A stretch of DNA of 35,546 nt from Chloroflexota bacterium (GTDB lineage: Bacteria > Chloroflexota > Limnocylindria > Limnocylindrales > CSP1-4): NCBI GenBank assembly GCA_025935925.1, contig JAICUI010000035.1, positions 1-35,546 on the forward strand, read 5' to 3'. Made by a program: the position numbers and the translations under genes. Positions within the stretch are counted from its first letter, which is position 1, and every line of letters begins with the position of its first letter. Of this stretch, positions 7,400 through 16,890 are shown piece by piece. Under the pieces are notes generated by a model. The model saw nothing but the letters and a program-made list of their open reading frames with translations, had not been told where the DNA came from and ran no database searches.

Positions 7400-8728
7400 T
7401 CATCGGCCCGCCCTGGCCACCTCGCCGGACGGCGATCCCACGCGGGTGTACGTGTACCCGAGCGTCCGCATCCGCGCCGGGTCGAGGAGCCGGCGCCCGT
7501 CGATGACGACCGTCGCGGACATCACCTCACGCGCGGCCGCCCAGTCGAGGTCGCGGTAGTCGGGCCATTCGGTGGCGATGATCGCGGCCTCGGCGCCGTC
7601 GAGGGCCTCCTCGGCCGTCGAGGTGACGATGAGGCCCGGCAGGGCGCGCGCGGCTCGCGGCCCGGCCGCCGGGTCGTGAGCCTCGAGGATCGCGTGGTGC
7701 TCGATGAGCCAGCGCGCGAGCGCGACCGCCGGCGACGAGCGGATGTCGTCGGTGCCCGCCTTGAACGCGAGACCGAGCAGGGCGATCCGACGGCCGGCGA
7801 CGCCGTCGAGCATCCCGGCGATCCGCTCGGCAAACTGGCGCTGATGCGCCTGGTTGGCCTCCGCCGCGGCCGACGTCACGTGCATGTCCAGGCCGCGTTC
7901 CCGGCCGGAGATGGCGATCGTCGCGAGCTCCTTCGGCAGGCAGCTCCCGCCGAACCCGAAGCTCGGGTTGAGCATCGAGCGCCCGATGCGCGGGTCGAGC
8001 CCGATGCCCTCGAGGACCGGGCCGGCGTCGGCGCCCGCGCGCTCCGCGAGGCCGGCGATCTCGTTCGCGAACGAGATCTTCAGCGCAAGGAACGCGTTGG
8101 CGCCGTTCTTGATCAGCTCGGACTCCTCGAGCGTGACGCTGAGCAGCCGCGCGCCGAACGCGCCGAACAGCTCCTCCAGCACGGCGCGGGCCGCGGGATC
8201 CGCGTCCGGCGCACCGCCGATCACGACCCGCGTCGGATGCCGGAAGTCCTCGAGCGCCGCGCCCTGGCGCAGGAACTCCGGGACGAGGAAGAAGCGCGAC
8301 GGGTCCCCGATGGCGCCCTCGCGCAGCAGCCGCTCGCAGGTGCCCACGGGCAGCGTGCTCCGGACGACGATGACCGGGGCCGGCGCGCGGTCCGCGAGCT
8401 CGGCGACGACCTGCTCGACCGCGTCCGTGTCCGCGTGGCCGCGGTCGTCGATCGGCGTCCCGACGCACACGAGGACGACGCCGGCCGTCGTCTCCGACGC
8501 GTGCTCGAGGACCGCGATGGTGGACGCACGCAACCCGGCCGTGAGCGCGTCCTGGACGCCCGCCTCGGTGAACGGAACCTCGCCGCGGCGAAGCGCGGCG
8601 AGCCGCCCGGGATCCGTCTCCACGAGCTCGACCCGATGGCCCATCGCCGCAAACCCCACGGCGCTCACGAGCCCGACGTACCCGGCGCCGATGACCGCGA
8701 TGGATCGCGCCGTCGCCCGGGGTTCCAT
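7400..8728 (-). CDS. UDP-glucose 6-dehydrogenase (UDP-Glc/GDP-Man DH family)
   Basis: 442 residues. The N-terminal Rossmann motif is IAVIGAGYVGL (10-20). VRSTLPVGT (122-130), PEFLRQGAALEDF (150-162), the lysine-bearing ELIKNGANAFLALKISFANE (204-223) and the catalytic cysteine in FGFGGSCLPKE (Cys263) are all intact. The enzyme oxidises UDP-glucose to UDP-glucuronate with two NAD+. The PEFLR-x-G-x-A-x-x-DF pattern favours UDP-glucose over GDP-mannose, though other nucleotide sugars are not excluded. The ATG at 8728 fits the Rossmann start and has TACGCT 7 nt upstream but no Shine-Dalgarno site. It supplies an activated uronic acid for the surrounding glycosyltransferases. Confidence 0.93.
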   Translation of the reverse strand: MEPRATARSIAVIGAGYVGLVSAVGFAAMGHRVELVETDPGRLAALRRGEVPFTEAGVQDALTAGLRASTIAVLEHASETTAGVVLVCVGTPIDDRGHADTDAVEQVVAELADRAPAPVIVVRSTLPVGTCERLLREGAIGDPSRFFLVPEFLRQGAALEDFRHPTRVVIGGAPDADPAARAVLEELFGAFGARLLSVTLEESELIKNGANAFLALKISFANEIAGLAERAGADAGPVLEGIGLDPRIGRSMLNPSFGFGGSCLPKELATIAISGRERGLDMHVTSAAAEANQAHQRQFAERIAGMLDGVAGRRIALLGLAFKAGTDDIRSSPAVALARWLIEHHAILEAHDPAAGPRAARALPGLIVTSTAEEALDGAEAAIIATEWPDYRDLDWAAAREVMSATVVIDGRRLLDPARMRTLGYTYTRVGSPSGEVARAGR

Positions 8729-8735
8729 GCGCCGG

Positions 8736-8741
8736 AGCGTA
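8736..8741 (-). promoter_or_regulatory. Likely leaderless -10 (TACGCT, 7 nt before ATG)
   Basis: Minus-strand TACGCT, 7 nt, then the ATG of the UDP-glucose dehydrogenase gene. The spacing places transcription start at or next to the A of ATG. No Shine-Dalgarno sequence is present. Confidence 0.5.
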
Positions 8742-8835
8742 GCATCGGGGCGTTCCCGGACGCGCACAATACGGGCGACGGCGGGGGCGGGACGCGTCGC
8801 GCCCGGTCGTCGGATGGAGGGACGGTGATCGCCCG

Positions 8836-9732
8836 ATGACGAGCGCCAGCATCGACGCACCCGGCTCGGCGCCGCCCGCGCCGCTGACGCGCGCGCCCCG
8901 GATCTCGGTGGTCATCGCGACGCTCAACGGCGCGGCGGGGCTCCAGCGTGCGCTCGACAGCATCGCCGAGCAGACGTACCCGGACGTCGAGGTCGTCGTG
9001 ATGGACGGCGGCTCGCGCGACGGCACGGTCGACATCCTCCGGCGCAACGCCTCGCACCTCGGCTACTGGGAGTCGAGCCCGGACTCCGGGATCTTCAACG
9101 CGTGGAACAAGGCGCTCGACCACGTGACGGGCGACTTCGTGTGCTTCCTCGGCGCCGACGACTGGTATGCCGCGCCCGACGTGATGGCACGGATGGCGGA
9201 CGCGATCGTCGAGGACGGTGCCCAGCACCGCGTCTACTACGGCCACATGGACAAGTACCAGCAGGACGGCGGCGTCTACCACGTCCGCGAGCGCCGCTGG
9301 GGGCGGACGCGGCGGCGCCGGTTCCGGCGGGGCGTCATGGTCCCCCACCCGGCCGCACTGCACGACCGGACGGCCTTCGACGAGTTCGGCCGGTTCGACG
9401 AGAGCTTCCGGATCGCGGGCGACTACGAGTTCCTGCTCCGCGTCCTGAAGCAGGGACGGGCGGCGCAGCTCGTCGACGTCGTCGTCGTGAACATGACGGC
9501 GGGCGGCATGTCCCAGCAGCCGCGCAACCGGCTCACGACCGTCCGCGAGGTGTACCGGGCCCGGTACAAGCAGGGCGTGACCACGCGGCCCGCGTGGCGG
9601 TCGCCCGGCCTCTACCGGACGCTCGCGCAGACGTGGGTCAAGTACCGGCTGCGCCCCGCGATCCGCGCGGCGGGCGCCAGGCTGAACGACGGGATCGCCC
9701 CGGGTCCGGGACCGCGCCAGGGAGCGGCGTAG
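8836..9732 (+). CDS. Family 2 glycosyltransferase (WcaA-like)
   Basis: 298 residues. GT-A fold motifs are clear: ISVVIATLNG (23-32), VVVMDGGSRDGTVDIL (53-68), ESSPDSGIFNAWNKAL (79-94, a signature of this GT2 subgroup) and the metal-binding GADDWY (106-111). Later come VPHPAALH and FDESFRIAGDYEFLLR, the usual acceptor-side motifs. It transfers a sugar from a nucleotide donor onto a growing surface glycan. The ATG at 8836 has GGAGGGAC about 12-15 nt upstream. It is divergent from the UDP-glucose dehydrogenase gene (107 nt apart), which likely supplies its donor or that of a neighbour. Confidence 0.9.
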   Translation: MTSASIDAPGSAPPAPLTRAPRISVVIATLNGAAGLQRALDSIAEQTYPDVEVVVMDGGSRDGTVDILRRNASHLGYWESSPDSGIFNAWNKALDHVTGDFVCFLGADDWYAAPDVMARMADAIVEDGAQHRVYYGHMDKYQQDGGVYHVRERRWGRTRRRRFRRGVMVPHPAALHDRTAFDEFGRFDESFRIAGDYEFLLRVLKQGRAAQLVDVVVVNMTAGGMSQQPRNRLTTVREVYRARYKQGVTTRPAWRSPGLYRTLAQTWVKYRLRPAIRAAGARLNDGIAPGPGPRQGAA

Positions 9733-9750
9733 GGCGCGGCGTAGCGCGCG

Positions 9751-10415
9751 TCAGGCGTCGAACGGCCGCCACTGGCCCTCGGAGATGACCTCCGCGGCCC
9801 CGTCGATCACCCGGATCGCGGTCTGGTCGTCGATCGCATACGCAGGCCCGTGGAGCTTTGCCGCCCAGCGCTCGGCGTTGGCCATCGTGTTCCACGGCAG
9901 GTCGGGGTTCGCGAGATGCGGGAAGATCGAGAACTCGACCAGGCCCAGCGGATCGTCGCCACCGGTCGGAGACCGCCAGTCCGCGAACTCCTCACCGATG
10001 TCCGGCGTCATGACCATGCTGCCGGCGCTCAGCCCGACGTACACGCCGTGGAACCGGTCGAGGCGATCGGCCAACCCCGACTGGCGCATCCAGTAGGCGA
10101 GGAACAGCGGGTCGCCGCCATTGACGAGCAGCGCGTCGGCGCCCTCGATCCACGGCAGCCAGCGCGCCTCGCCGACGCTGGGCAACACGCTCAGCTCGAG
10201 GTTGCCGACGGCCTCCCAGCCGAGGTCGGTCATCGGCGTGTCCGGCTCCTGGCCGGCGATGAGCTCCACGCGAGGTACGGGCCGCCGTCGAGCGCGTAGC
10301 TCGAGGTCGAGATGGCGAGCGCACGGCACTCGGTGATCGGCCTGCGGAGGAGGTCGACGAGCGCGGCCCGGATGCTCGGGTTGGCGACGCCGGCCGAGGC
10401 GAGCAGGAGCTTCAC
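9751..10415 (-). pseudogene. Peptidase S51 (peptidase E-like), broken by a frameshift
   Basis: Two overlapping reading frames together make one S51 peptidase. The N-terminal frame from the GTG at 10415 reads MKLLLASAGVANPSIRAALVDLL through GGPYLAW; the C-terminal frame picks up at ELIAGQEPDTPMTDLGWEAVG and runs to 9751. The second frame holds LLVNGGDPLFLAYWMRQSGL, the catalytic-serine motif VGLSAGSMVM, IFPHLANP and AYAIDDQTAIRV. The family expects AWE(F/L)I(S/A)G at the junction, which one extra C in the CC at 10266-10267 would restore. The start overlaps the upstream VOC gene by 4 nt (GTGA), so the two form an operon. It is either a real pseudogene or a one-base sequencing error. S51 enzymes are serine peptidases acting on short Asp-containing peptides. 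Confidence 0.85.
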
Positions 10416-10879
10416 GGACGGTCCGTTCCGCGGTCCATGCGCTCCGCGACCGACACGATCAGGCCTTCCGGGCCGCGGACGTACGCCTGCCGCCAGATGC
10501 CCTCGTACTCGCCGATTCCGCCGACGAGGCCATAGCCGTCGGCCTTGGCGCGCTCGACGACGGCCTCGATGTCGTCGACCTCGAGCCCGATGCTGCGCAG
10601 GCCGAGCTCGTTGGCCATCGCGGCGGCCGACCCGGGTTCCGGATCCGGCCGCACGAAGCTCGACAGCTCGACCGCCGTGCCGCCGCCCGGCGGACGGAGC
10701 ATCACGATCTCCGTGCGCGAGCCCGGGATGGCGATCACCGTGTCGATGAACTCGCCCTCGACGAACGTCCGTCCCTCGATCTCGAAGCCGAGCCCGACGA
10801 AGAACGCCGTCGCCCTCTCGAGGTCGGCGACCGTGACCCCGACATGATCAAAGCGTGGAGTGCGTGCCACGGCGCTCAT
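10412..10879 (-). CDS. VOC family (glyoxalase/bleomycin-resistance-like) protein
   Basis: 155 residues from the ATG at 10879. It has a paired beta-alpha-beta-beta-beta layout: FDHVGVTVADLERATAFFVGLGF opens the first module; LRSIGLEVDDIEAVVERAKADGYGLVG and YVRGPEGLIVSVAE form the second. The metal-ligand positions (His in FDHVG, Glu near the end in VAE) look present. The family includes glyoxalase I, epimerases and dioxygenases, so the substrate is unknown. GAGGAGG directly abuts the ATG; an upstream in-frame GTG at 10924 would give 170 residues and is the alternative start. Its stop overlaps the start of the S51 peptidase gene (GTGA). Confidence 0.82.
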   Translation of the reverse strand: MSAVARTPRFDHVGVTVADLERATAFFVGLGFEIEGRTFVEGEFIDTVIAIPGSRTEIVMLRPPGGGTAVELSSFVRPDPEPGSAAAMANELGLRSIGLEVDDIEAVVERAKADGYGLVGGIGEYEGIWRQAYVRGPEGLIVSVAERMDRGTDRP

Positions 10880-10949
10880 CCTCCTCGATCGTCGAACGCG
10901 GTTCGACGTCCGCACGACGTTCACGCCCGGCCGCCCGCGGCCACAACTC

Positions 10950-10955
10950 TAGACT
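10950..10955 (+). promoter_or_regulatory. Likely leaderless -10 (TAGACT, 6 nt before ATG)
   Basis: TAGACT, 6 nt, then the ATG at 10962. The spacing is that of leaderless transcripts and no Shine-Dalgarno sequence is present. Confidence 0.5.
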
Positions 10956-10961
10956 CTGGCG

Positions 10962-11438
10962 ATGAACCCGCGACTGCGCGCCGACATCGCCCGTGCCTAC
11001 GACGAGCACGTTCGCGGCCGCAAGGTCGAGGCATCGCTGACCGCGACCCTCGCCTACTTCGCGACGCTCGCCGTCGTGCGCTCGTTCACGACGGTCGTGC
11101 GCGGCGACGGCGCGTACCTGTCGATCGGCGGGGTCCACATCCATCACCTCGTGTTCGGCGTGCTCGCGCTCCTGGTCGCCGGCGTGCTCGCGCTGGACGA
11201 TGTGTGGCGGATGGGCCGCGCGGTCCTGTTCGGGGTGGGGGCCGCGATGGTGCTCGACGAGTTCGCGCTGCTCGTGTTCCTCAAGGACGTCTACTGGCTG
11301 CCCGAGGGCGCGCTCAGCGGCGCGGCGCTCGCCATCGGCCTCGCCGCGCTGGTCGTCAACCTGTGGCGCGGGCGGTCGTTCGTCGCCGCGGTCGCGAACG
11401 CGTTCTCGCGGCACCGGGGCGGCGCGGGTCCCGCGTGA
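10962..11438 (+). CDS. Small integral membrane protein with HIHH and DE motifs
   Basis: 158 residues, family not named. About four membrane segments are visible: residues ~25-45, ~55-80, ~85-110 and ~115-135. Between them lie GGVHIHHLVFG (HxHH at about 58-61) and MVLDEFALLVFLKDVYW (Asp/Glu at about 98-99). Clustered His and acidic residues next to membrane helices could bind a metal or act catalytically, but this is inference. A short charged N-terminus (MNPRLRADIARAYDEHVRGRK) precedes the first helix. The gene is monocistronic, divergent from the VOC/S51 pair and convergent with hemW (13 nt gap). It appears leaderless, with TAGACT 6 nt before the ATG. Confidence 0.72.
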   Translation: MNPRLRADIARAYDEHVRGRKVEASLTATLAYFATLAVVRSFTTVVRGDGAYLSIGGVHIHHLVFGVLALLVAGVLALDDVWRMGRAVLFGVGAAMVLDEFALLVFLKDVYWLPEGALSGAALAIGLAALVVNLWRGRSFVAAVANAFSRHRGGAGPA

Positions 11439-11451
11439 GCCGCCGGGACGG

Positions 11452-12702
11452 TCACACGAGGCGGGCGAAGACCTCGTTCGACAGGAGGCGGCCCGTCGTC
11501 GTGAGCCGGATGCGGTTGGCGACTCGCTCGAGCAGGCCCGTTCGCAGGCCCCAGCGCGCCACCGGCTCGAACGGGTCCCCATCCGCGGCCTCGATCGGCA
11601 CGCCATCGTCGAGGCGCAGCGCGAGGATCAGGGCCTCGGCCGCGGCAACGTCGCCGTCGACGACCTCCGAGCCGCCCGGCGGCAGCGCCGGGCGCGCACG
11701 ATCCCGCGGCGCGAGCGCCGCGAGATACGAGTCCAGCCGGGCGGCGTTCCAGCGCCGCGTGACGCCGTCGAACGCGTGGGCGCCCGGCCCGACCGCCTCG
11801 TACGGCTCGCGGCGCCAGTAGACGAGGTTGTGGCGGCCCTCATGCCCGGGCCGCGCCCAGTTCGAGATCTCGTAGCCACGGAACCCTGCGGCACCGAGCC
11901 GATCCGTCGCCAGCCGGTACTGGTCCGCGGCGCGGTCGTCGTCCTGGTCCCGGGTCGCGCGGGCCCGCCATCGACGCGCGCCGGCCGTCGTCGGCAGGTG
12001 ATCGCCCGTCATGCCCGTCAGCCCCTCGGCGTCTGGGTCGTCGATCGTGAGCGCGTAGGCCGAGACGTGGTCCACGCCGAGCTCGAGCGCCGCATCGAGC
12101 GAGGCGGCGAACGCGGCGACGGATTGCCCGGGGACGTCGTACAGGAGATCCAGCGAGATGGAGCCGATGCCGGCGGCGCGTGCCGTGGACACGGCATCGG
12201 CGACGTCCGAGGCCCGGTGCCGGCGGCCGAGCCGGCGGAGCAGCGCCGGGTCGAACGACTGGGCCCCCATCGACAGCCGGTTGATGCCCGATGACACGAG
12301 GGTCATCGCGTCGCCGCGTTCGTCCGGCCCGGGGTTCGCCTCGATCGTGACCTCGGCGTCGTCGGCCACGCCGAAGCGGCTCCGGATCCGGTCGAGGATG
12401 GCGGCGATCGCGCCGGCCGGCAGCATCGTCGGCGTCCCGCCGCCGAGATACACCGTCCGCAGCGGCGACCGCGCGCGGCCGAACGTCGCGTCGGCCGCGT
12501 CGGCTCGGAGGTCGATCTCCGTCAACAGGACGTCGACGAACGCCCCGGTCCGCGCGTTCGGTCCCCTGGCGGCCGCGCCCGCGTACACGACGAAGTCGCA
12601 GTACGGGCACAGCGAGACGCAGAACGGCACATGGACATAGAGGGCGGCCGGCGGCTCGGGAACGGCCTCGACCGGCGCCCGGAAAGGCGAGACCGCCGTC
12701 AG
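11452..12702 (-). CDS. hemW: Radical SAM protein HemW (heme chaperone; HemN-like)
   Basis: About 416 residues. The N-terminus has YVHVPFCVSLCPYCDF, the radical-SAM C-x3-C-x2-C cluster site, then TVYLGGGTPTMLP, TIEANPG, GINRLSMGAQSFDPALLRRLGR, SLDLLYDVPGQ and HVSAYALTIDD. The C-terminal part contains GYEISNWARPGHEGRHNLVYWR, the HNLxYW signature that separates HemW from true coproporphyrinogen dehydrogenase HemN. HemW is thought to insert heme into respiratory proteins. The start is a problem: no ATG or GTG lies at the right place. The CTG at 12702 overlaps the upstream stop (CTGA) and follows a strong GAGGGGGAG. A TTG at 12738 would add 12 residues but lacks a ribosome site. It is downstream of the CPBP gene and lepA. 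Confidence 0.9.
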   Translation of the reverse strand: MTAVSPFRAPVEAVPEPPAALYVHVPFCVSLCPYCDFVVYAGAAARGPNARTGAFVDVLLTEIDLRADAADATFGRARSPLRTVYLGGGTPTMLPAGAIAAILDRIRSRFGVADDAEVTIEANPGPDERGDAMTLVSSGINRLSMGAQSFDPALLRRLGRRHRASDVADAVSTARAAGIGSISLDLLYDVPGQSVAAFAASLDAALELGVDHVSAYALTIDDPDAEGLTGMTGDHLPTTAGARRWRARATRDQDDDRAADQYRLATDRLGAAGFRGYEISNWARPGHEGRHNLVYWRREPYEAVGPGAHAFDGVTRRWNAARLDSYLAALAPRDRARPALPPGGSEVVDGDVAAAEALILALRLDDGVPIEAADGDPFEPVARWGLRTGLLERVANRIRLTTTGRLLSNEVFARLV

Positions 12703-13487
12703 CGCTCCCCCTCGCGCGGATCGATGACCCGCCAACCCTGCGGCGTCCGCCGCCGGCGCTCGACCTCCTCGTCCTCGGTGCCGCGCGGCTTCGGGATCCC
12801 GGCGTGCCCCGTCGTCAGGAAGATCGCGATGCGCGTGATCGCGTGACCCAGGAACGCCGCGCCGATGCCGCCCGTCACGCCGGTCAGCCAGCCGCCCGCG
12901 AGCCCGATCGCCAGCATCGACGCCAGCATGTACCACGGCCGGCCCGGCGCCCCGAGTCGCGTCGCCAAGGCGTACAGGAGCGCCTGGATGAGGTTCGCGA
13001 GGTTCGGGTTCATCGACGTCGACACGAGGATCCCGAACACGATGCCGCGGAACACCGCCTCGTCCACGAACGCCGTCGCGATCGCGTTGACGAACTTCAC
13101 CGGGTACGACGTCACCGGCGGGAACCGGACGTAGCCGTAGCGGATTAGCGCGATGCCGACGGCGATCCCGACCCCGATCGCGCCATAGGCGAGCCCGAGG
13201 ACGACGGTCCCCACGCGGTCGCCCAGCGTCAGGAACAGGCCGCCCGACGGGTCGGGGTGCATCCACGCGACCGCGAACACGCCGCCGATGCCGAGCAGGT
13301 ACCACGCGATCCGGCGCAACAGCGACGGCTGCCGGCCCCAGCGGTCGATGTCGTCGTACTCGGCCGCGTTGAACCGCTCGGCGTCGAACCGGAGGATCAC
13401 GAGGAGCAGGGTCATCCCCAGCACGATCAGCATCCGGAGCTCGTCCGGGACGTGGTCGATGAGCTCGCCGAGGTCGGGGAGATTCAT
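12699..13487 (-). CDS. CPBP-type (Abi-like) membrane protein, degenerate motifs
   Basis: 262 residues with about six to seven membrane segments (first at ~18-33, then ~60-75, ~92-115, ~132-155, ~162-178, ~185-205, ~208-228). VDEAVFRGIVFG (141-152) corresponds to the EExxxR motif of CPBP intramembrane proteases, but Asp replaces the first Glu. FLGHAITR (212-219) matches the last conserved histidine motif. The intermediate F-x3-H motif is not evident (LIQALLYALATR). It may be a divergent protease of the CAAX-processing family or a non-catalytic relative. The C-terminus is a soluble charged tail of about 35 residues. The gene sits 38 nt after lepA and its stop overlaps the hemW start, so it is part of that operon. 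Confidence 0.72.
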   Translation of the reverse strand: MNLPDLGELIDHVPDELRMLIVLGMTLLLVILRFDAERFNAAEYDDIDRWGRQPSLLRRIAWYLLGIGGVFAVAWMHPDPSGGLFLTLGDRVGTVVLGLAYGAIGVGIAVGIALIRYGYVRFPPVTSYPVKFVNAIATAFVDEAVFRGIVFGILVSTSMNPNLANLIQALLYALATRLGAPGRPWYMLASMLAIGLAGGWLTGVTGGIGAAFLGHAITRIAIFLTTGHAGIPKPRGTEDEEVERRRRTPQGWRVIDPREGER

Positions 13488-13525
13488 GGCCGGAGGTCAG
13501 CCGCGTGACGAGGAGGACGCCGCCG

Positions 13526-15337
<1,812 letters not shown>

Positions 15338-15635
15338 GAGGCGGCAGTGTACCGGCGGGGGTCTCGCGACCGGGCGGGAGCCGGGCGAGCGGTCCCGCCA
15401 AGGCGCCGGCCGGGCGGTCCAGGCGCGCCGGTCCCCGGCGGCGGCGACGACGTGACGCCGCGCCGCGACGCTGAGTCGCTGATCCTCGGTACAACGGCCG
15501 CGCTGCGGGTCGTCCGGTGCCGCCACGGCGCCCGATGGCGACGTTGGGTCGCGGAGACTCGTCGAGCGTCGCCCGGCCCGCCCGTTGCGGTCCGTTTCAG
15601 CGACCCACGGTCGCCCGATCTGCGATCGTGGCGAG
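15338..15635. other. Divergent intergenic region between lepA and dinB-like gene
   Basis: 298 nt without a credible gene. Apart from the TACACT box close to lepA I see only GC-rich sequence: no tRNA-like fold, repeat or recognisable operator. Confidence 0.5.
15346..15351 (-). promoter_or_regulatory. Possible leaderless -10 of lepA (TACACT, 8 nt before GTG)
   Basis: Minus-strand TACACT, 8 nt, then the GTG of lepA. No Shine-Dalgarno sequence is present between the box and the start codon. Confidence 0.4.
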
Positions 15636-16190
15636 ATGACGGACGACGACACCCTGCCCCCGCGCCTCCGCCCCTTCCTCGCGCAGTGGGACTACATCGT
15701 CGAGATGCTGTTCGCGCGCCTCGACGGGCTCACGGACGAGGCCTTCCTGTGGGAGCCGGCCGACGAGGTGTGGACCGTGCGGCTGATCGACGGCCGGCCG
15801 ACGCCCGATGCCGAGGCGTGGGCCCCCGAGGCCGCCGCGACCCCGCCCCGGACGCTCGCCTGGACGCTTGGCCATCTCGGGAGCGGCGTGGCGCTCCGTG
15901 CCGACTGGCTGACCGGCAGCCACTCGCTCACCAACGCGGACTTCACGTGGCCGATGCGCGCGGCGGACGGCCTGGCCTTCGCCCGCCGCGGCCTCGACGC
16001 CTGGCGCACGGGCCTCGCGACCATGACCGACGCGGACCTCGACACCGTCGGCCGCAGCGCCTTCCCGGGTGGGCTCGACCCGGAGCTGCCGCTCATCGAC
16101 ATCGTGTGGTGGGTCAACAAGGAGCTCGTGTTCCACGTGGGCGAGGCGTGGCTCGTGCGCGACCTGTTCGACGCGAGGCATCGGGCGTGA
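15636..16190 (+). CDS. DinB-like (YfiT/DinB superfamily) protein
   Basis: 184 residues from the ATG at 15636. The pattern is that of the DinB four-helix bundle: [29 protein letters not shown] in the first helix and strand, [20 protein letters not shown] in the second (His in GHLG), and [23 protein letters not shown] in the last (HVGE). Three histidines at these positions usually bind a metal, and relatives include thiol-dependent transferases. Here two His are clear (GHLG and FHVGE); the third is not obvious. No ribosome site or TANNNT box is evident, so the start is less certain; an in-frame TTG at 15585 is the alternative. It is convergent with the secreted-protein gene and monocistronic. 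Confidence 0.75.
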   Translation: MTDDDTLPPRLRPFLAQWDYIVEMLFARLDGLTDEAFLWEPADEVWTVRLIDGRPTPDAEAWAPEAAATPPRTLAWTLGHLGSGVALRADWLTGSHSLTNADFTWPMRAADGLAFARRGLDAWRTGLATMTDADLDTVGRSAFPGGLDPELPLIDIVWWVNKELVFHVGEAWLVRDLFDARHRA

Positions 16191-16205
16191 TCGCCGCACA
16201 CCAAA

Positions 16206-16237
16206 ACGCCGGCGGTCGCATCCGCGGCCGCCGGCGT
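16206..16237 (-). terminator. Rho-independent-type terminator of the secreted-protein gene
   Basis: Perfect 10-bp stem ACGCCGGCGG / CCGCCGGCGT with a 12-nt loop, followed on the minus strand by TTTGG (four Ts counting the last stem base). It begins 14 nt after the stop codon at 16252 and lies between two convergent genes, so it may also stop the DinB-like transcript. Confidence 0.7.
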
Positions 16238-16251
16238 CGAAGGAGCGAGGG

Positions 16252-16776
16252 TCAGTCGACGACGACCTTGCGCATCGAGTAGTCGAAGGCGAAGCCGTTC
16301 GGGTCCATCTCACCCGTGTTGGTGCTGTCGAAGATGCAGACCTGGACGAACGCCTGGCCCTTGCCGAGCGCGGGGGCGTCCGGGTGCCCGAAGGCGAAGT
16401 ACGGATCGGGCTGCAGCTCGAACAGCTGGTTGTGCTTCGACCCGTCGCACACGAGCGCGTTGACGCCGCTGTCGGGGTTCCAGTTGGTGCTGTAGAAGGT
16501 CTGGGCGTACTGGCTGCTGGTGTGGTCCGTCGCGTTGACGTCCGGCCCCTGCTTCACGCCGATGTAGACGTGGGTCCCGGCGTTGCCGCCGTAGCAGGTG
16601 TACTGGACGTGGACGACGGCGGTCCCGTCGTCCTGGACGACGACGGTGGGCTGGACCCAGTTGACCACCGGCTGCTGGTAGCCCGACGAGGGCTTGGCGG
16701 CGGCGACCGGCGCGGCGGTCAGGGCGATGAGCCCGGCGGCGGCGAGGAGCGAGGCTGCGGTTGCCTTCAGGCGCAC
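16252..16776 (-). CDS. Small secreted protein of unknown function
   Basis: 174 residues, not recognised. A signal peptide is clear: MRLKATAASLLAAAGLIALT followed by AAPVAAA, with cleavage likely after AAA at about residue 27. The mature part (about 147 residues) is rich in Val, Asn, Asp, Gln and aromatics with few charges, typical of an extracellular beta-sheet protein. It contains three cysteines (QYTCYGG, ALVCDGS, VQVCIFD), of which two may form a disulfide. GGAGGTCG is 9 nt before the GTG at 16776, one of the best ribosome sites in the window. It is a single gene flanked by its own terminator. A cell-surface or matrix protein is possible, but no function is claimed. Confidence 0.78.
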   Translation of the reverse strand: MRLKATAASLLAAAGLIALTAAPVAAAKPSSGYQQPVVNWVQPTVVVQDDGTAVVHVQYTCYGGNAGTHVYIGVKQGPDVNATDHTSSQYAQTFYSTNWNPDSGVNALVCDGSKHNQLFELQPDPYFAFGHPDAPALGKGQAFVQVCIFDSTNTGEMDPNGFAFDYSMRKVVVD

Positions 16777-16830
16777 GTGCGAACGACCTCCGAGAACTGA
16801 GATTGGGGATGCGGGCAGGGACTCATCACA

Positions 16831-16858
16831 GGATTACGCCGATCGGGAATCCCTGCAA
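16831..16858 (-). promoter_or_regulatory. Possible promoter of the secreted-protein gene
   Basis: Minus-strand TTGCAG (16858-16853), 16 nt, TAATCC (16836-16831), located about 55 nt upstream of the GTG at 16776. The boxes match the consensus only partly, but the region is the least GC-rich stretch nearby. Confidence 0.3.
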
Positions 16859-16890
16859 TCGACCGGCTGGGATCGGCGCCGACGGCGTGG

